A stretch of DNA of 6,212 nucleotides from the NCBI GenBank assembly GCA_019417865.1, contig DYCW01000114.1:1-6212 (forward strand), in the 5' to 3' direction. The notes beneath the pieces are model-generated. The model was not told where the DNA came from. It saw only the letters and a list, made by a program, of their open reading frames with translations, and made no database searches. Source of the DNA: Ruminococcus sp. (GTDB lineage Bacteria; Bacillota; Clostridia; Oscillospirales; Ruminococcaceae). Position numbers and translations under genes: made by a program. Each line of letters starts with the position of its first letter. Within the stretch, counting starts at the first letter, position 1. Shown in pieces: positions 1-5,621 of the stretch.

Positions 1-42
1 GTTCAACGCTGTACAAATTAAAAATGAAGGGAGGAAAATCAA

Positions 43-948
43 ATGTTTGACTGGATTGGCGATGCCCTTGGATGGGTAGGAGATGCAGTTGGCGATGTTG
101 GTTCAATCATCTCAGAAGCAGTGTGGGATGTGATGTTGCAATGGTTATTCAATACGATTTATGTCACAGCAGCCACATTGTTTTCCATGATAAACGGCAT
201 GGCAACCGGCATTTTTGATCTGAATTGGGTACAAGCATTCCTGGACTTGTTTTCCTATTTTGGCTGGTCGCTGTTCATTGTAGGTGTGGTAATCGCTGTG
301 TTTGACTGTGCGTTGGAATATCAGATGGGACGAGCAAATATGCAAGGAACAAGTCTAAATGTCTTAAAAGGGTTTATGGCAGCCGGGCTGTTTACGCAAG
401 TGCCGGTTGGACTTTACAAAATGAGTGTTACCTTGCAGTGGATTTTTTCGTTGGATTTAATGAGAGTGTTCAATGGTACAATCAGCAATGATCTAGGCGC
501 AATGGCAGAAATTACGCTGAAATCCGTCACTTTTACCAGTGGTGTAACGGGAATTTTAACGGTGATTGTACTTGCCTATTGTGTGCTGAAACTGTTCTTT
601 GCAAATATCAAACGAGGCGGCATTTTGCTATGCCAAATTGCAGTCGGCGCATTTTACATGTTCTCTATTCCAAGAGGATATGCCGAGGGATTTAACAGCT
701 GGTGTAAGCAGATTATTGCACTATGCCTGACAACATTTTTGCAGACAAGCCTGATGTTTCTGGGACTGCTGACATGGCAGACGAATATGCTGTTAGGGTT
801 TGGCATTATGTTATCAGCCAATGAAGTACCAAGAATTGCACAGCAGTTCGGATTGGATACCAGTGTAAAAGTGAATATGAGCAGCGTATCTCATACAGTG
901 GGGACAGCTGTTCGTGCAGGTCAGGCAATTGCCAAAAAGCTGGCATAG
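43..948 (+). CDS. VirB6/TrbL-like conjugal transfer membrane protein (DUF6045 type)
   Basis: A 301-aa polytopic membrane protein, probably the inner channel component of the mating-pair apparatus (VirB6/TrbL role) in the cytoplasmic membrane. After an amphipathic N-terminus rich in Gly, Asp and Trp (residues 1-25), hydrophobic segments are visible at about 35-58, 66-90, 110-135, 167-187, 192-210 and 224-258. The loop KLFFANIKRGGILL (about 183-196) and the stretch SIPRGYAEGFNSWCKQ (208-223), followed by NEVPRIAQQFGLDTS (260-274), are patterns I recognise from the DUF6045/TrbL-like proteins of clostridial conjugative transposons. The start is ATG 43, with AAGGGAGG at 27-34 and an 8-nt spacer. 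The PrgI-like gene follows after 8 nt, so the two are co-transcribed. Family assignment is from memory of the pattern; a role in the channel is inferred from family and position. Confidence 0.85.
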   Translation: MFDWIGDALGWVGDAVGDVGSIISEAVWDVMLQWLFNTIYVTAATLFSMINGMATGIFDLNWVQAFLDLFSYFGWSLFIVGVVIAVFDCALEYQMGRANMQGTSLNVLKGFMAAGLFTQVPVGLYKMSVTLQWIFSLDLMRVFNGTISNDLGAMAEITLKSVTFTSGVTGILTVIVLAYCVLKLFFANIKRGGILLCQIAVGAFYMFSIPRGYAEGFNSWCKQIIALCLTTFLQTSLMFLGLLTWQTNMLLGFGIMLSANEVPRIAQQFGLDTSVKVNMSSVSHTVGTAVRAGQAIAKKLA

Positions 949-956
949 GAGGGCAT

Positions 957-1217
957 ATGAAAACATATATTTATCCGCAGAATTTAAAATCCGGTGCAAA
1001 ACTGTGGCTTTGGAGTATTCGTGATTTTATCATTATTTGTTTAGGACTGATTCTTTCAGTGGTGATTTTGACGCAGTTGTGGACATTTCTGCCTTTTGCA
1101 ATTACGGCTGCCTATGCTTTTCTGACGATTCGAAAAGAGGAAATTACGGTCATGGATTACTTGTTCTGTGCGATGAAGTTTTTTGTGACAGCACAGCAAC
1201 TGTATGTTTGGAGATAA
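957..1217 (+). CDS. PrgI/VirB3-like conjugal transfer membrane protein
   Basis: An 86-aa small membrane protein of the PrgI family, the presumed VirB3 equivalent that partners the VirB4 ATPase at the membrane. The sequence shows a short N-terminal segment (YIYPQNLKSGAKLWLWSIRD, residues 4-23), then two closely spaced hydrophobic stretches at about 22-41 and 43-57, and a C-terminal part ending QQLYVWR. The N-terminal YxYPxNLK-LWLW-RD pattern and the aromatic C-terminus are typical of PrgI proteins in Gram-positive conjugative elements. The start is ATG 957; its AGGAGG (947-952) overlaps the stop codon of the preceding gene and leaves only a 4-nt spacer. The order VirB6-like, PrgI, VirB4 is the standard one for this element type. 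A shifted-frame reading from 1037 to 1237 is only a shadow of this gene. Confidence 0.85.
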   Translation: MKTYIYPQNLKSGAKLWLWSIRDFIIICLGLILSVVILTQLWTFLPFAITAAYAFLTIRKEEITVMDYLFCAMKFFVTAQQLYVWR

Positions 1218-1226
1218 TAAGTAAAA

Positions 1227-1802
1227 ATGAAAAATAAAAAATCAACGCAAAATCTTTTGGGATTAGAGACATTCGGCAGGTTTGGACTTTGTGTGAACAA
1301 AGAAGAACTTATCTTTTTTCATATCCAGCCAATCAATATCTCGGTACTGTCAGCAGAGCATATGGATGGAAAAATTCATCAGCTGATGCAGCTTCTGAGC
1401 TGTGTGCCAAAGCTGGAAATCATTGCACTGGACAATTGTCAGAGGTTTGATGAGAACAAGATTTATCTTAAAAAACGTCTTGCAGAGGAACAAAATCCAC
1501 AGGTGAAAAGGCTACTACAAGCTGACCTTGTATTCTTAGATCAGATGCAGACGGAGCGTGCAACTGCAAGACAGTTTCTATTCTGCATTCATGTACGTAA
1601 TCTGAAAAAGCAGCAATCTCAGGCAATCAGTCAGGTTTACAAAACGATTGCAGAGTATGGATTTTCGGTCAGACATATGGAAAAATCCGATTTAAAGCAC
1701 ATGCTCGCAGTCTATTTTCAAAGCAGCATGCAGGGTGAACAAATGCCGGATGTGGAAGGAGAAAACTATTTGGAGGTGCAGAAAAATGACGATATTTCGT
1801 AA
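1227..1802 (+). CDS. Conserved conjugation protein resembling a VirB4 N-terminal domain
   Basis: A 191-aa soluble protein with no signal peptide or membrane segment. It starts 9 nt after the PrgI gene at ATG 1227, with only a weak GGAG (1210-1213) about 13 nt upstream, and its last 17 nt overlap the start of the VirB4 gene, which suggests translational coupling. The visible layout is a GRFGLCVNKEELIFFHIQPINISVLS beta-like segment (about 17-42), a helical region with NCQRFDENKIYLKKRLAEEQNPQVKRLLQADLVFLDQMQ (about 70-108), and a beta segment ARQFLFCIHVRN (about 113-124). This resembles the small N-terminal domain of VirB4/TraC ATPases (cradle region before the NTPase domain) carried as a separate gene. 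No Walker motif is present. The likeness is recalled rather than searched, so the function is an inference from fold-like pattern and position between PrgI and VirB4. The final codons after about residue 170 are low-complexity and acidic. Confidence 0.7.
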   Translation: MKNKKSTQNLLGLETFGRFGLCVNKEELIFFHIQPINISVLSAEHMDGKIHQLMQLLSCVPKLEIIALDNCQRFDENKIYLKKRLAEEQNPQVKRLLQADLVFLDQMQTERATARQFLFCIHVRNLKKQQSQAISQVYKTIAEYGFSVRHMEKSDLKHMLAVYFQSSMQGEQMPDVEGENYLEVQKNDDIS

Positions 1803-1992
1803 GAAACAGCCGCTTACCGCTGAAAAAGAAGAACAGATTCGAGTGCAGAATTTCTTTGATAGAGTGACTCCAAGTACCATCAAATTTTTCCCAGACCGTT
1901 ATCTTTGCGGCACAGCTTATCACTGCACTTGGGCGATTCGAGAATATTCACCGACAACAGAAGAACAGGCGATTCTTGCTCATCTGAACTGA
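1786..1992 (+). pseudogene. virB4: VirB4-like conjugation ATPase, 5' fragment of a disrupted gene
   Basis: The first 68 codons of a VirB4-like ATPase (CD1110 type), the motor of the conjugative secretion channel. The start is ATG 1786, with GGAGGTG (1772-1778) about 7 nt upstream, so the true N-terminus is intact. The residues FFDRVTPSTIKFFPD (about 24-38) and WAIREYSPTTEEQAILAHL (about 49-67) are the conserved N-terminus of this family. The reading frame then hits TGA at 1990-1992 directly after AHLN. In full-length members the chain continues for several hundred residues, through a second N-terminal region and the Walker A NTP-binding loop. None of that is present here. The next recognisable VirB4 sequence lies immediately downstream in another frame. 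Alone this fragment cannot hydrolyse NTP. Confidence 0.82.
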
Positions 1993-1994
1993 TG
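1981..1994 (+). other. Deletion/frameshift junction inside virB4
   Basis: The two virB4 pieces meet here. The upstream frame reads His-Leu-Asn-stop (1981-1992), while the downstream frame, offset by two bases, reads Ser-Glu-Leu-Met and continues into the C-terminal domain. Comparison with the family architecture as I remember it indicates that roughly 1 kb, coding for the middle of the protein including Walker A, has been lost. The exact breakpoint cannot be placed within about 1984-1991 because CTGA/CTGAT-like bases fit both sides, which would suit a short-homology deletion. An assembly error is the main alternative. Confidence 0.75.
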
Positions 1995-2741
1995 CTACTG
2001 AAACTGTATGCAGAATTTGGACTGACAGATAGCACTAATTTTGACTTTTTGTCGCCGAGAGAATATCCGATCATGCAGAATTTATACGATTTAATAGAGG
2101 ATGAGTACAAGCACTTTGATGACACAAAAAAGCACCTGTATACGGAGGAAATGCTGCAGAATATCTGCCTGGGACTGCACTCAATGTGCAAAGGTGCAGA
2201 GTCCATTTATTTCAATGGATACACCAACATTCGTGATGGAGAGATACTTTGTTTTGGTGTGAAAGGACTATTGGATACGAATAAACGACTAAAAGATACA
2301 CTGCTGTTCAATGTGCTTTCCTACATGTCAAACCAACTTTTATGCAAAGGAAATACGGTGGCAAGCATTGATGAATTGTACTTATTTCTTTCTAACATGA
2401 CTGCTATTGAATATATTCGCAATGCCATGAAACGTGTAAGAAAGAAGGAGTCGGCAATGATACTGGCATCGCAGAACATTGATGATTTTCTCATTCCAGA
2501 AATCAAGGAGTTTACAAAACCGCTGTTTGCAATTCCGACCCATCAGTTTTTGTTTTATGCTGGTAATATTGAGCCGAAAGCTTACATGGATACCTTGCAG
2601 CTCAAGCAGTCAGAATTTCGTTTGATTCAGCATCCTGCGAGAGGTTCTTGCCTGTATCGATGCGGAAATGAGCACTATCTTTTACAGGTGAAAGCACCAG
2701 AGTACAAGGAAAAATTGTTCGGTCAGGCGGGGGGAAGATAG
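1992..2741 (+). pseudogene. virB4: VirB4-like conjugation ATPase, 3' fragment lacking Walker A
   Basis: The C-terminal part (249 codons from ATG 1992) of the same VirB4-like ATPase, in a frame different from the 5' fragment. LMLLKLYAEFGLTDST opens it, matching the helix that in full-length proteins lies well after Walker A. A Walker B-like SIDELYLFLS is encoded around 2365-2394, with the acidic pair Asp-Glu. ASQNIDDFL (about 2467-2493) matches the Gln-containing motif that follows Walker B in VirB4 proteins. The C-terminus LLQVKAPEYKEKLFGQ is also family-like. The frame is open back to 1905, but 1905-1991 there is only an out-of-frame reading of the 5' fragment. ATG 1992 overlaps the upstream TGA as TGATG, so some reinitiation is possible, though there is no Shine-Dalgarno sequence. 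Without Walker A, ATPase activity is not expected. Confidence 0.82.
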
Positions 2742-2770
2742 TTGATTTTACTTTACAGATGTGGTATAAT
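2742..2770 (+). promoter_or_regulatory. Sigma-A-type promoter of the mntA-hepT cassette
   Basis: A -35 box TTGATT (2742-2747, 4 of 6 consensus bases) is followed by a 17-bp spacer and a perfect -10 TATAAT (2765-2770). TG at 2762-2763 makes an extended -10 (TGGTATAAT). The -35 begins right after the stop codon of the virB4 remnant. Downstream, AGAAAGGAG (2777-2785) is a strong ribosome binding site 8 nt before ATG 2794. This is the clearest promoter in the window and gives the toxin-antitoxin pair expression independent of the transfer operon. Confidence 0.82.
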
Positions 2771-2793
2771 GATAATAGAAAGGAGCTGATCGT

Positions 2794-3093
2794 ATGACAG
2801 ATAAAGTTTATCCCATTGAGGAAATTAAAATGCTGATTGCTCCAATTGCACAGAGGTATGGTGCAGAAAAAATTTATCTGTTTGGCTCTTATGCAAGAGG
2901 AACTGCCAAACCTGAAAGTGATATCGACTTTCGTTTGGAAAAAGGAAAAATCAAAGGAATGTTTGCTCTGAGCGGACTACGGCTTGACTTGGCGGACGCA
3001 CTAGATAAGCATGTAGATTTGCTGACAACAGGTAGTTTGGATGAATCTTTTTTAAATGAAATTGAACAGGAGGAAATTTTAATTTATGGCTAA
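2794..3093 (+). CDS. mntA: MntA-type nucleotidyltransferase antitoxin
   Basis: A 99-aa minimal nucleotidyltransferase (MNT), the antitoxin of a HEPN/MNT pair. In characterised MntA-HepT systems this enzyme uses ATP to AMPylate a tyrosine of the HepT toxin and so silences its RNase activity in the cytoplasm. The polymerase-beta-like signature GS-X10-DxD is complete: Gly31-Ser32, then Asp43 and Asp45 (SDIDF). A third likely metal-binding acid is Asp75 in HVDLLT. The length is usual for the family. Start ATG 2794 has a strong ribosome binding site and a dedicated promoter. Its last 8 nt overlap hepT, so the two are coupled. Here the antitoxin gene comes first, unlike the hepT-mntA order of the Shewanella prototype, though both orders occur. 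Because the catalytic residues are all present, an active antitoxin is expected. Confidence 0.92.
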   Translation: MTDKVYPIEEIKMLIAPIAQRYGAEKIYLFGSYARGTAKPESDIDFRLEKGKIKGMFALSGLRLDLADALDKHVDLLTTGSLDESFLNEIEQEEILIYG

Positions 3094-3493
3094 AACCAAT
3101 CAGCAGCTGTTGAAGCATATGGTTTCTTATATGGAACAAATTGAAGAAGCAAATGAATTGTTTCATGCTGACATAAATGCGTTAAAAGAAAATTCTGTAT
3201 ACCGAAATGCAGTGGCACTCTGTGTTCTGCAAATTGGTGAACTTGCAAATCACTTGACAGAAGATTTCAAGGCAATGCGAAGTGATGTACCTTGGCGAGA
3301 GATTCGTGGGCTGCGAAATATTGTGGCACATCATTATGGTAAAATTGATTATGAATCATTGTGGGAAACTATTACTTGTGACATACCAGCTCTGCAAACA
3401 TTTTGTAAGAGAGAACTTGCCTTGTTTGAAACGATGCAAGAAGAAATAGAGGAATCAGAAGAAGAAACTGAGTCTTTTGAACTTAAACTTTAA
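3086..3493 (+). CDS. hepT: HepT-type HEPN ribonuclease toxin
   Basis: A 135-aa HEPN-domain protein, the toxin partner of the adjacent MntA. HepT toxins are dimeric RNases whose active site is the RX4-6H motif; the tyrosine two positions after the histidine is the residue AMPylated by MntA. The motif is exact here: Arg77, His82 and Tyr84 in RNIVAHHY (77-84), preceded by PWREIRGL. The chain is predicted all-helical, including LCVLQIGELANHLTEDF (45-61). An unusually acidic tail (EEIEESEEETES, about 118-129) follows the HEPN core and may be an element-specific extension. Start ATG 3086 lies inside the end of mntA, with AGGAGG (3068-3073) 12 nt upstream. An intrinsic terminator follows 20 nt after the stop. 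The complete motif argues for a functional toxin. Confidence 0.92.
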   Translation: MAKTNQQLLKHMVSYMEQIEEANELFHADINALKENSVYRNAVALCVLQIGELANHLTEDFKAMRSDVPWREIRGLRNIVAHHYGKIDYESLWETITCDIPALQTFCKRELALFETMQEEIEESEEETESFELKL

Positions 3494-3513
3494 TAAAAAA
3501 GAATAACCTTAAG

Positions 3514-3546
3514 AAAGCTGACTGCAAAATTGTAGTCGGCTTTTTT
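3514..3546 (+). terminator. Rho-independent terminator after hepT
   Basis: AAAGCTGACT (3514-3523) pairs with AGTCGGCTTT (3534-3543), a 10-bp stem with one G-T pair. The loop region GCAAAATTGT can add two inner pairs, and a run of six T follows at 3541-3546. This closes the toxin-antitoxin transcription unit and would also reduce read-through from the upstream transfer genes into the hydrolase gene at 3567. Confidence 0.85.
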
Positions 3547-3566
3547 GTGCTTAGGAGGTGATTTTT

Positions 3567-5093
3567 ATGTATGCAGCTATCATTGCAGCAGCGAAAAAGC
3601 TGATCATTTTGCTGCTGACAGACAAACGGACATGGAAAGTCATTGGTGGTATCATTTTCCTTGCTATCTGCATTGTGCTTCTGCCAGTGATGTTGCTGCT
3701 GGCAATGAGTAGCAGTATTGTAAGTGCCGGTTCTGGTTTTACTGTCAACCTAGCAGCAGAACAGGAACAGCAAATGTTGCAACTAGATGCAGATGGTCAG
3801 GTTATTGCAGACACACTAAACAGCATGAATTTGCCGTCAGAAATCCTGAAAGCACAGGTGATCTACGCTACCTATTTTCAAAATGTACCGAAAAACAGTG
3901 ACTTTTTCTCGTCTTACTGTTCCCTGTTTCAAACGGCAAACGGTGATATGCAGTTGTTGATTTCTATGCTGAATGAGGCCTATGGATTATCCATTTCTTA
4001 TGATGAATGTATGCGTTCCTACGCAGTTATTCGGAACGTGAATATTGACAAAAATCTTTTTAGTGATACAACAACCAAGAATCATATCGATCTTGCAGCC
4101 TGGGCTTGGAATGCTTATGAATCGCAGTGGGGATATGTTCCCTTCACCGATGGTGAGATTTTCACAGAAGAAAAGCTTGCAGAATTACAGGCACAGCATC
4201 CTGATTGGATAACAGAGGACTGCCGAAAGTGGCTGAATCGCCGCACGGTAGACAATGAAAATCTGCTGAAATCATATCTTTGCTATGACTGGAATTCAAA
4301 AGAAATGAATGCCGATGGCAGCACAATTTCTTATCTTTCTACAAATGAGTGGATTTCTATTTCGGAGCAAAGCGGCAGCATGGATGCCCTGCCGGAAACG
4401 ATTGGAATCGCTTTATTAGACGGCGAAACAGTTGGAATTTACGTAGGAAATGGCGAAGTCATCTATGCGAAATCAGTGGTGGATGGTGTAGTGAAAGAGT
4501 CTCTTTCAGAGCGAAACTGGACAAGCTGGTTCTATGTGACGGATGTATACTATCCACAGACGGCAATCGAATTCCAGTCATATGACCCAAATATCAAGAA
4601 CAATCTTGACCTTGTGCAGTGGGCAATGCAGGCACAGGAATCTGGATGGGGTTATGTTTACGGTACGTATGGGAACGTACTGACAGAAGAAGTTTTGCAA
4701 GACAGAGCCAGTATTTTTGGAAATGAGGTTACCGATTATCTGGATTTCATCCATCAATATTGGATGGGTAAACGAACAGTGGATTGCATCGGACTCATTA
4801 AAAGTTATGGCTGGTATGATAATTCTAGCGGAGAGATTTTCATCGGTGCGAATGGCATGGCAGATGTGACAGCAAACGGTATGTTTGATGCAGCAACGGT
4901 CAAAGGAACGATCGATACAATGCCGGAAGTTCCTGGACTTGCAGTCTGGCATGACGGTCATATCGGTGTTTATATCGGAAACGGCGAAGTAATTGAAGCC
5001 ATGGGAACGCAGTATGGCGTTGTAAAAACGCAGCTTGCAGGTCGTGGCTGGACGCATTGGTTACAGATTCCGTACATCGCATATTCAGAGTGA
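3567..5093 (+). CDS. Membrane-anchored NlpC/P60-type cell-wall hydrolase with tandem domains (CD1108-like)
   Basis: A 508-aa protein that probably opens peptidoglycan for the mating channel. A hydrophobic anchor at about residues 25-50 places the rest outside the membrane. Two tandem NlpC/P60-like repeats follow, about 172-335 and 345-508. Both start with a DLxxWAxxAxESxWGYV pattern and share RTVD....L.KSY, GxYxGNGEVI and a terminal GVVK...L..R.WT.W. In repeat 2 the catalytic set is present: Cys407 (VDCIGLIKSY), His465 (DGHIGVYIG) and a possible third residue, Glu477. In repeat 1 the equivalent positions, each exactly 177 residues earlier, are Asn230, Thr288 and Tyr300, so repeat 1 should be inactive. 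ATG 3567 is chosen over GTG 3558 because AGGAGG (3553-3558) sits 8 nt before the ATG and overlaps the GTG. The gene follows a terminator and has no obvious promoter of its own. Its place after virB4 matches the CD1108-type hydrolase of related elements. Confidence 0.85.
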   Translation: MYAAIIAAAKKLIILLLTDKRTWKVIGGIIFLAICIVLLPVMLLLAMSSSIVSAGSGFTVNLAAEQEQQMLQLDADGQVIADTLNSMNLPSEILKAQVIYATYFQNVPKNSDFFSSYCSLFQTANGDMQLLISMLNEAYGLSISYDECMRSYAVIRNVNIDKNLFSDTTTKNHIDLAAWAWNAYESQWGYVPFTDGEIFTEEKLAELQAQHPDWITEDCRKWLNRRTVDNENLLKSYLCYDWNSKEMNADGSTISYLSTNEWISISEQSGSMDALPETIGIALLDGETVGIYVGNGEVIYAKSVVDGVVKESLSERNWTSWFYVTDVYYPQTAIEFQSYDPNIKNNLDLVQWAMQAQESGWGYVYGTYGNVLTEEVLQDRASIFGNEVTDYLDFIHQYWMGKRTVDCIGLIKSYGWYDNSSGEIFIGANGMADVTANGMFDAATVKGTIDTMPEVPGLAVWHDGHIGVYIGNGEVIEAMGTQYGVVKTQLAGRGWTHWLQIPYIAYSE

Positions 5094-5109
5094 GAGGAGT
5101 TTTTTGAAA

Positions 5110-5343
5110 ATGAAAAAGCAGATTTCTGTCAGTGTGGAGAGTGAAAAATTCTCTGCCCTGACCATGTATTTGGAGCAGAAAAATATGCACCTGACCGAAG
5201 AAATTGACAAGTGCATTGAGAATTTATATCAGAAAAATGTGCCGCAGAATGTTCGTGAGTTCATTGAATTACAGCTGTTAGAAAAAGAAATTCAGAGGGA
5301 GAATCGTAGAACAAAATCCAAGTCCAAGCTGGAGCCAGCTTGA
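5110..5343 (+). CDS. DUF6103-type small conjugative-element protein
   Basis: A 77-aa protein of unknown function that I recognise as similar to the DUF6103 proteins found near the transfer origin of clostridial conjugative elements. The visible pattern is KKQISVSVESEKFSALTMYLEQKNMHLTEEIDKCIENLYQKNVPQNVREFIE. This is a short N-terminal beta strand followed by two helices, a ribbon-helix-helix-like outline that would suit DNA binding or relaxosome assembly. The C-terminus is charged and lysine-rich (RENRRTKSKSK). ATG 5110 is chosen, with AGAGGAG (5093-5099) 10 nt upstream and overlapping the hydrolase stop. An in-frame TTG at 5104 is too close, and the longer reading from 5035 lies inside the hydrolase gene. 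It is probably co-transcribed with the hydrolase. Only the family resemblance is claimed; the fold and role are inferred. Confidence 0.75.
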   Translation: MKKQISVSVESEKFSALTMYLEQKNMHLTEEIDKCIENLYQKNVPQNVREFIELQLLEKEIQRENRRTKSKSKLEPA

Positions 5344-5394
5344 CAGCAATTCCCCACCCAATAATACCAACTAATAATAATAGAGTTGTCACTG

Positions 5395-5410
5395 CCCTCC
5401 CCAGGGAGGG
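5395..5410. repeat. GC-rich inverted repeat after the DUF6103 gene
   Basis: CCCTCC (5395-5400) and GGAGGG (5405-5410) form a 6-bp GC-only stem with a CCAG tetraloop, 51 nt after the DUF6103 stop. It could stall or protect the 3' end of the transfer operon mRNA, but no T-run follows (TTGTAAGG), so it is not a standard intrinsic terminator. Confidence 0.5.
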
Positions 5411-5424
5411 TTGTAAGGTAAATT

Positions 5425-5530
5425 AGGAAATGAAGTATTTTCCTCTATGTAAGCAAACGTGTGCCCTCGTGTGCGATTTTGTCATCATGGGTAGGGTAAC
5501 TTTACCCTTGTATGCAATGACGCAAACGTA
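5425..5530 (+). other. Candidate origin of transfer (oriT)
   Basis: The block contains, in order: an inverted repeat AGGAAA/TTTCCT (5425-5430/5439-5444, 8-nt loop); a nick-like core GTGTG/CCCT (5459-5467); a direct repeat CGTGTGC (5458-5464 and 5468-5474); a palindrome AGGGTAA-CT-TTACCCT (5493-5508); and a second direct repeat GCAAACGT (5453-5460 and 5522-5529). The IncQ R1162 and pSK41 origins, as I recall them, have an inverted repeat just 5' of TAARTGCG/CCCT. Here AACGTGTGCCCT matches TAAGTGCGCCCT at 9 of 12 positions, and an inverted repeat lies upstream. The downstream RHH-like gene supports the reading. The exact nick site, 5463/5464, is a guess. Confidence 0.5.
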
Positions 5531-5564
5531 AGCGAAATTTGAAGCTCTTTCGGAAAATCGCTGA

Positions 5565-5611
5565 AACAAAATTGTATTAGGTTTGCCGAAATGTAATCGG
5601 AAGATTTTGTT
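5565..5611. repeat. Imperfect nested inverted repeat
   Basis: The outer arms AACAAAAT (5565-5572) and ATTTTGTT (5604-5611) are perfectly complementary over 8 bp. Inside them CCGA (5586-5589) and TCGG (5597-5600) form a second small stem. The unpaired stretches are unequal (13 and 3 nt), so this may be a bulged hairpin or a protein-binding site, not a stable terminator. Confidence 0.4.
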
Positions 5612-5621
5612 GCAGGTTAAA

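Noticed and set aside
1..42. Tail of an upstream gene before the VirB6-like gene
   Set aside because: One frame reads FNAVQIKNEG and stays open to about 77, another stops at 19-21. Too little sequence is present to decide which, if any, is the end of a real gene.
1905..1991. N-terminal extension of the virB4 3' fragment to an ATG at 1905
   Set aside because: These codons are an out-of-frame reading of the conserved 5' fragment (WAIREY...LAHL) and there is no ribosome binding site before 1905.
1880..2206. A 108-codon minus-strand open frame across the virB4 break
   Set aside because: It is antisense to recognisable VirB4 sequence on both sides of the junction, is Ser/Cys-rich, and has no family-like features or start signals.
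4578..5057. A 159-codon open frame on the minus strand
   Set aside because: It lies wholly inside the hydrolase gene, has no ribosome binding site, and its Cys/His-rich product looks like a reverse reading of the NlpC/P60 repeat. The + strand frame has clear domain motifs.
5035..5109. Longer N-terminus for the DUF6103-type protein
   Set aside because: The extension overlaps the conserved end of the hydrolase gene. ATG 5110 has a well-placed AGAGGAG and starts the family-like sequence.
5458..5474. CRISPR-like or satellite repeat
   Set aside because: Only two 7-bp copies are present with a 3-nt gap, and no array or spacers occur anywhere in the window. It fits an iteron-like protein site better.
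5479..5508. Possible promoter TTGTCA (5479-5484) with TACCCT (5503-5508)
   Set aside because: The -10 element matches only half of the consensus and coincides with the arm of a palindrome, so it is too weak to call.
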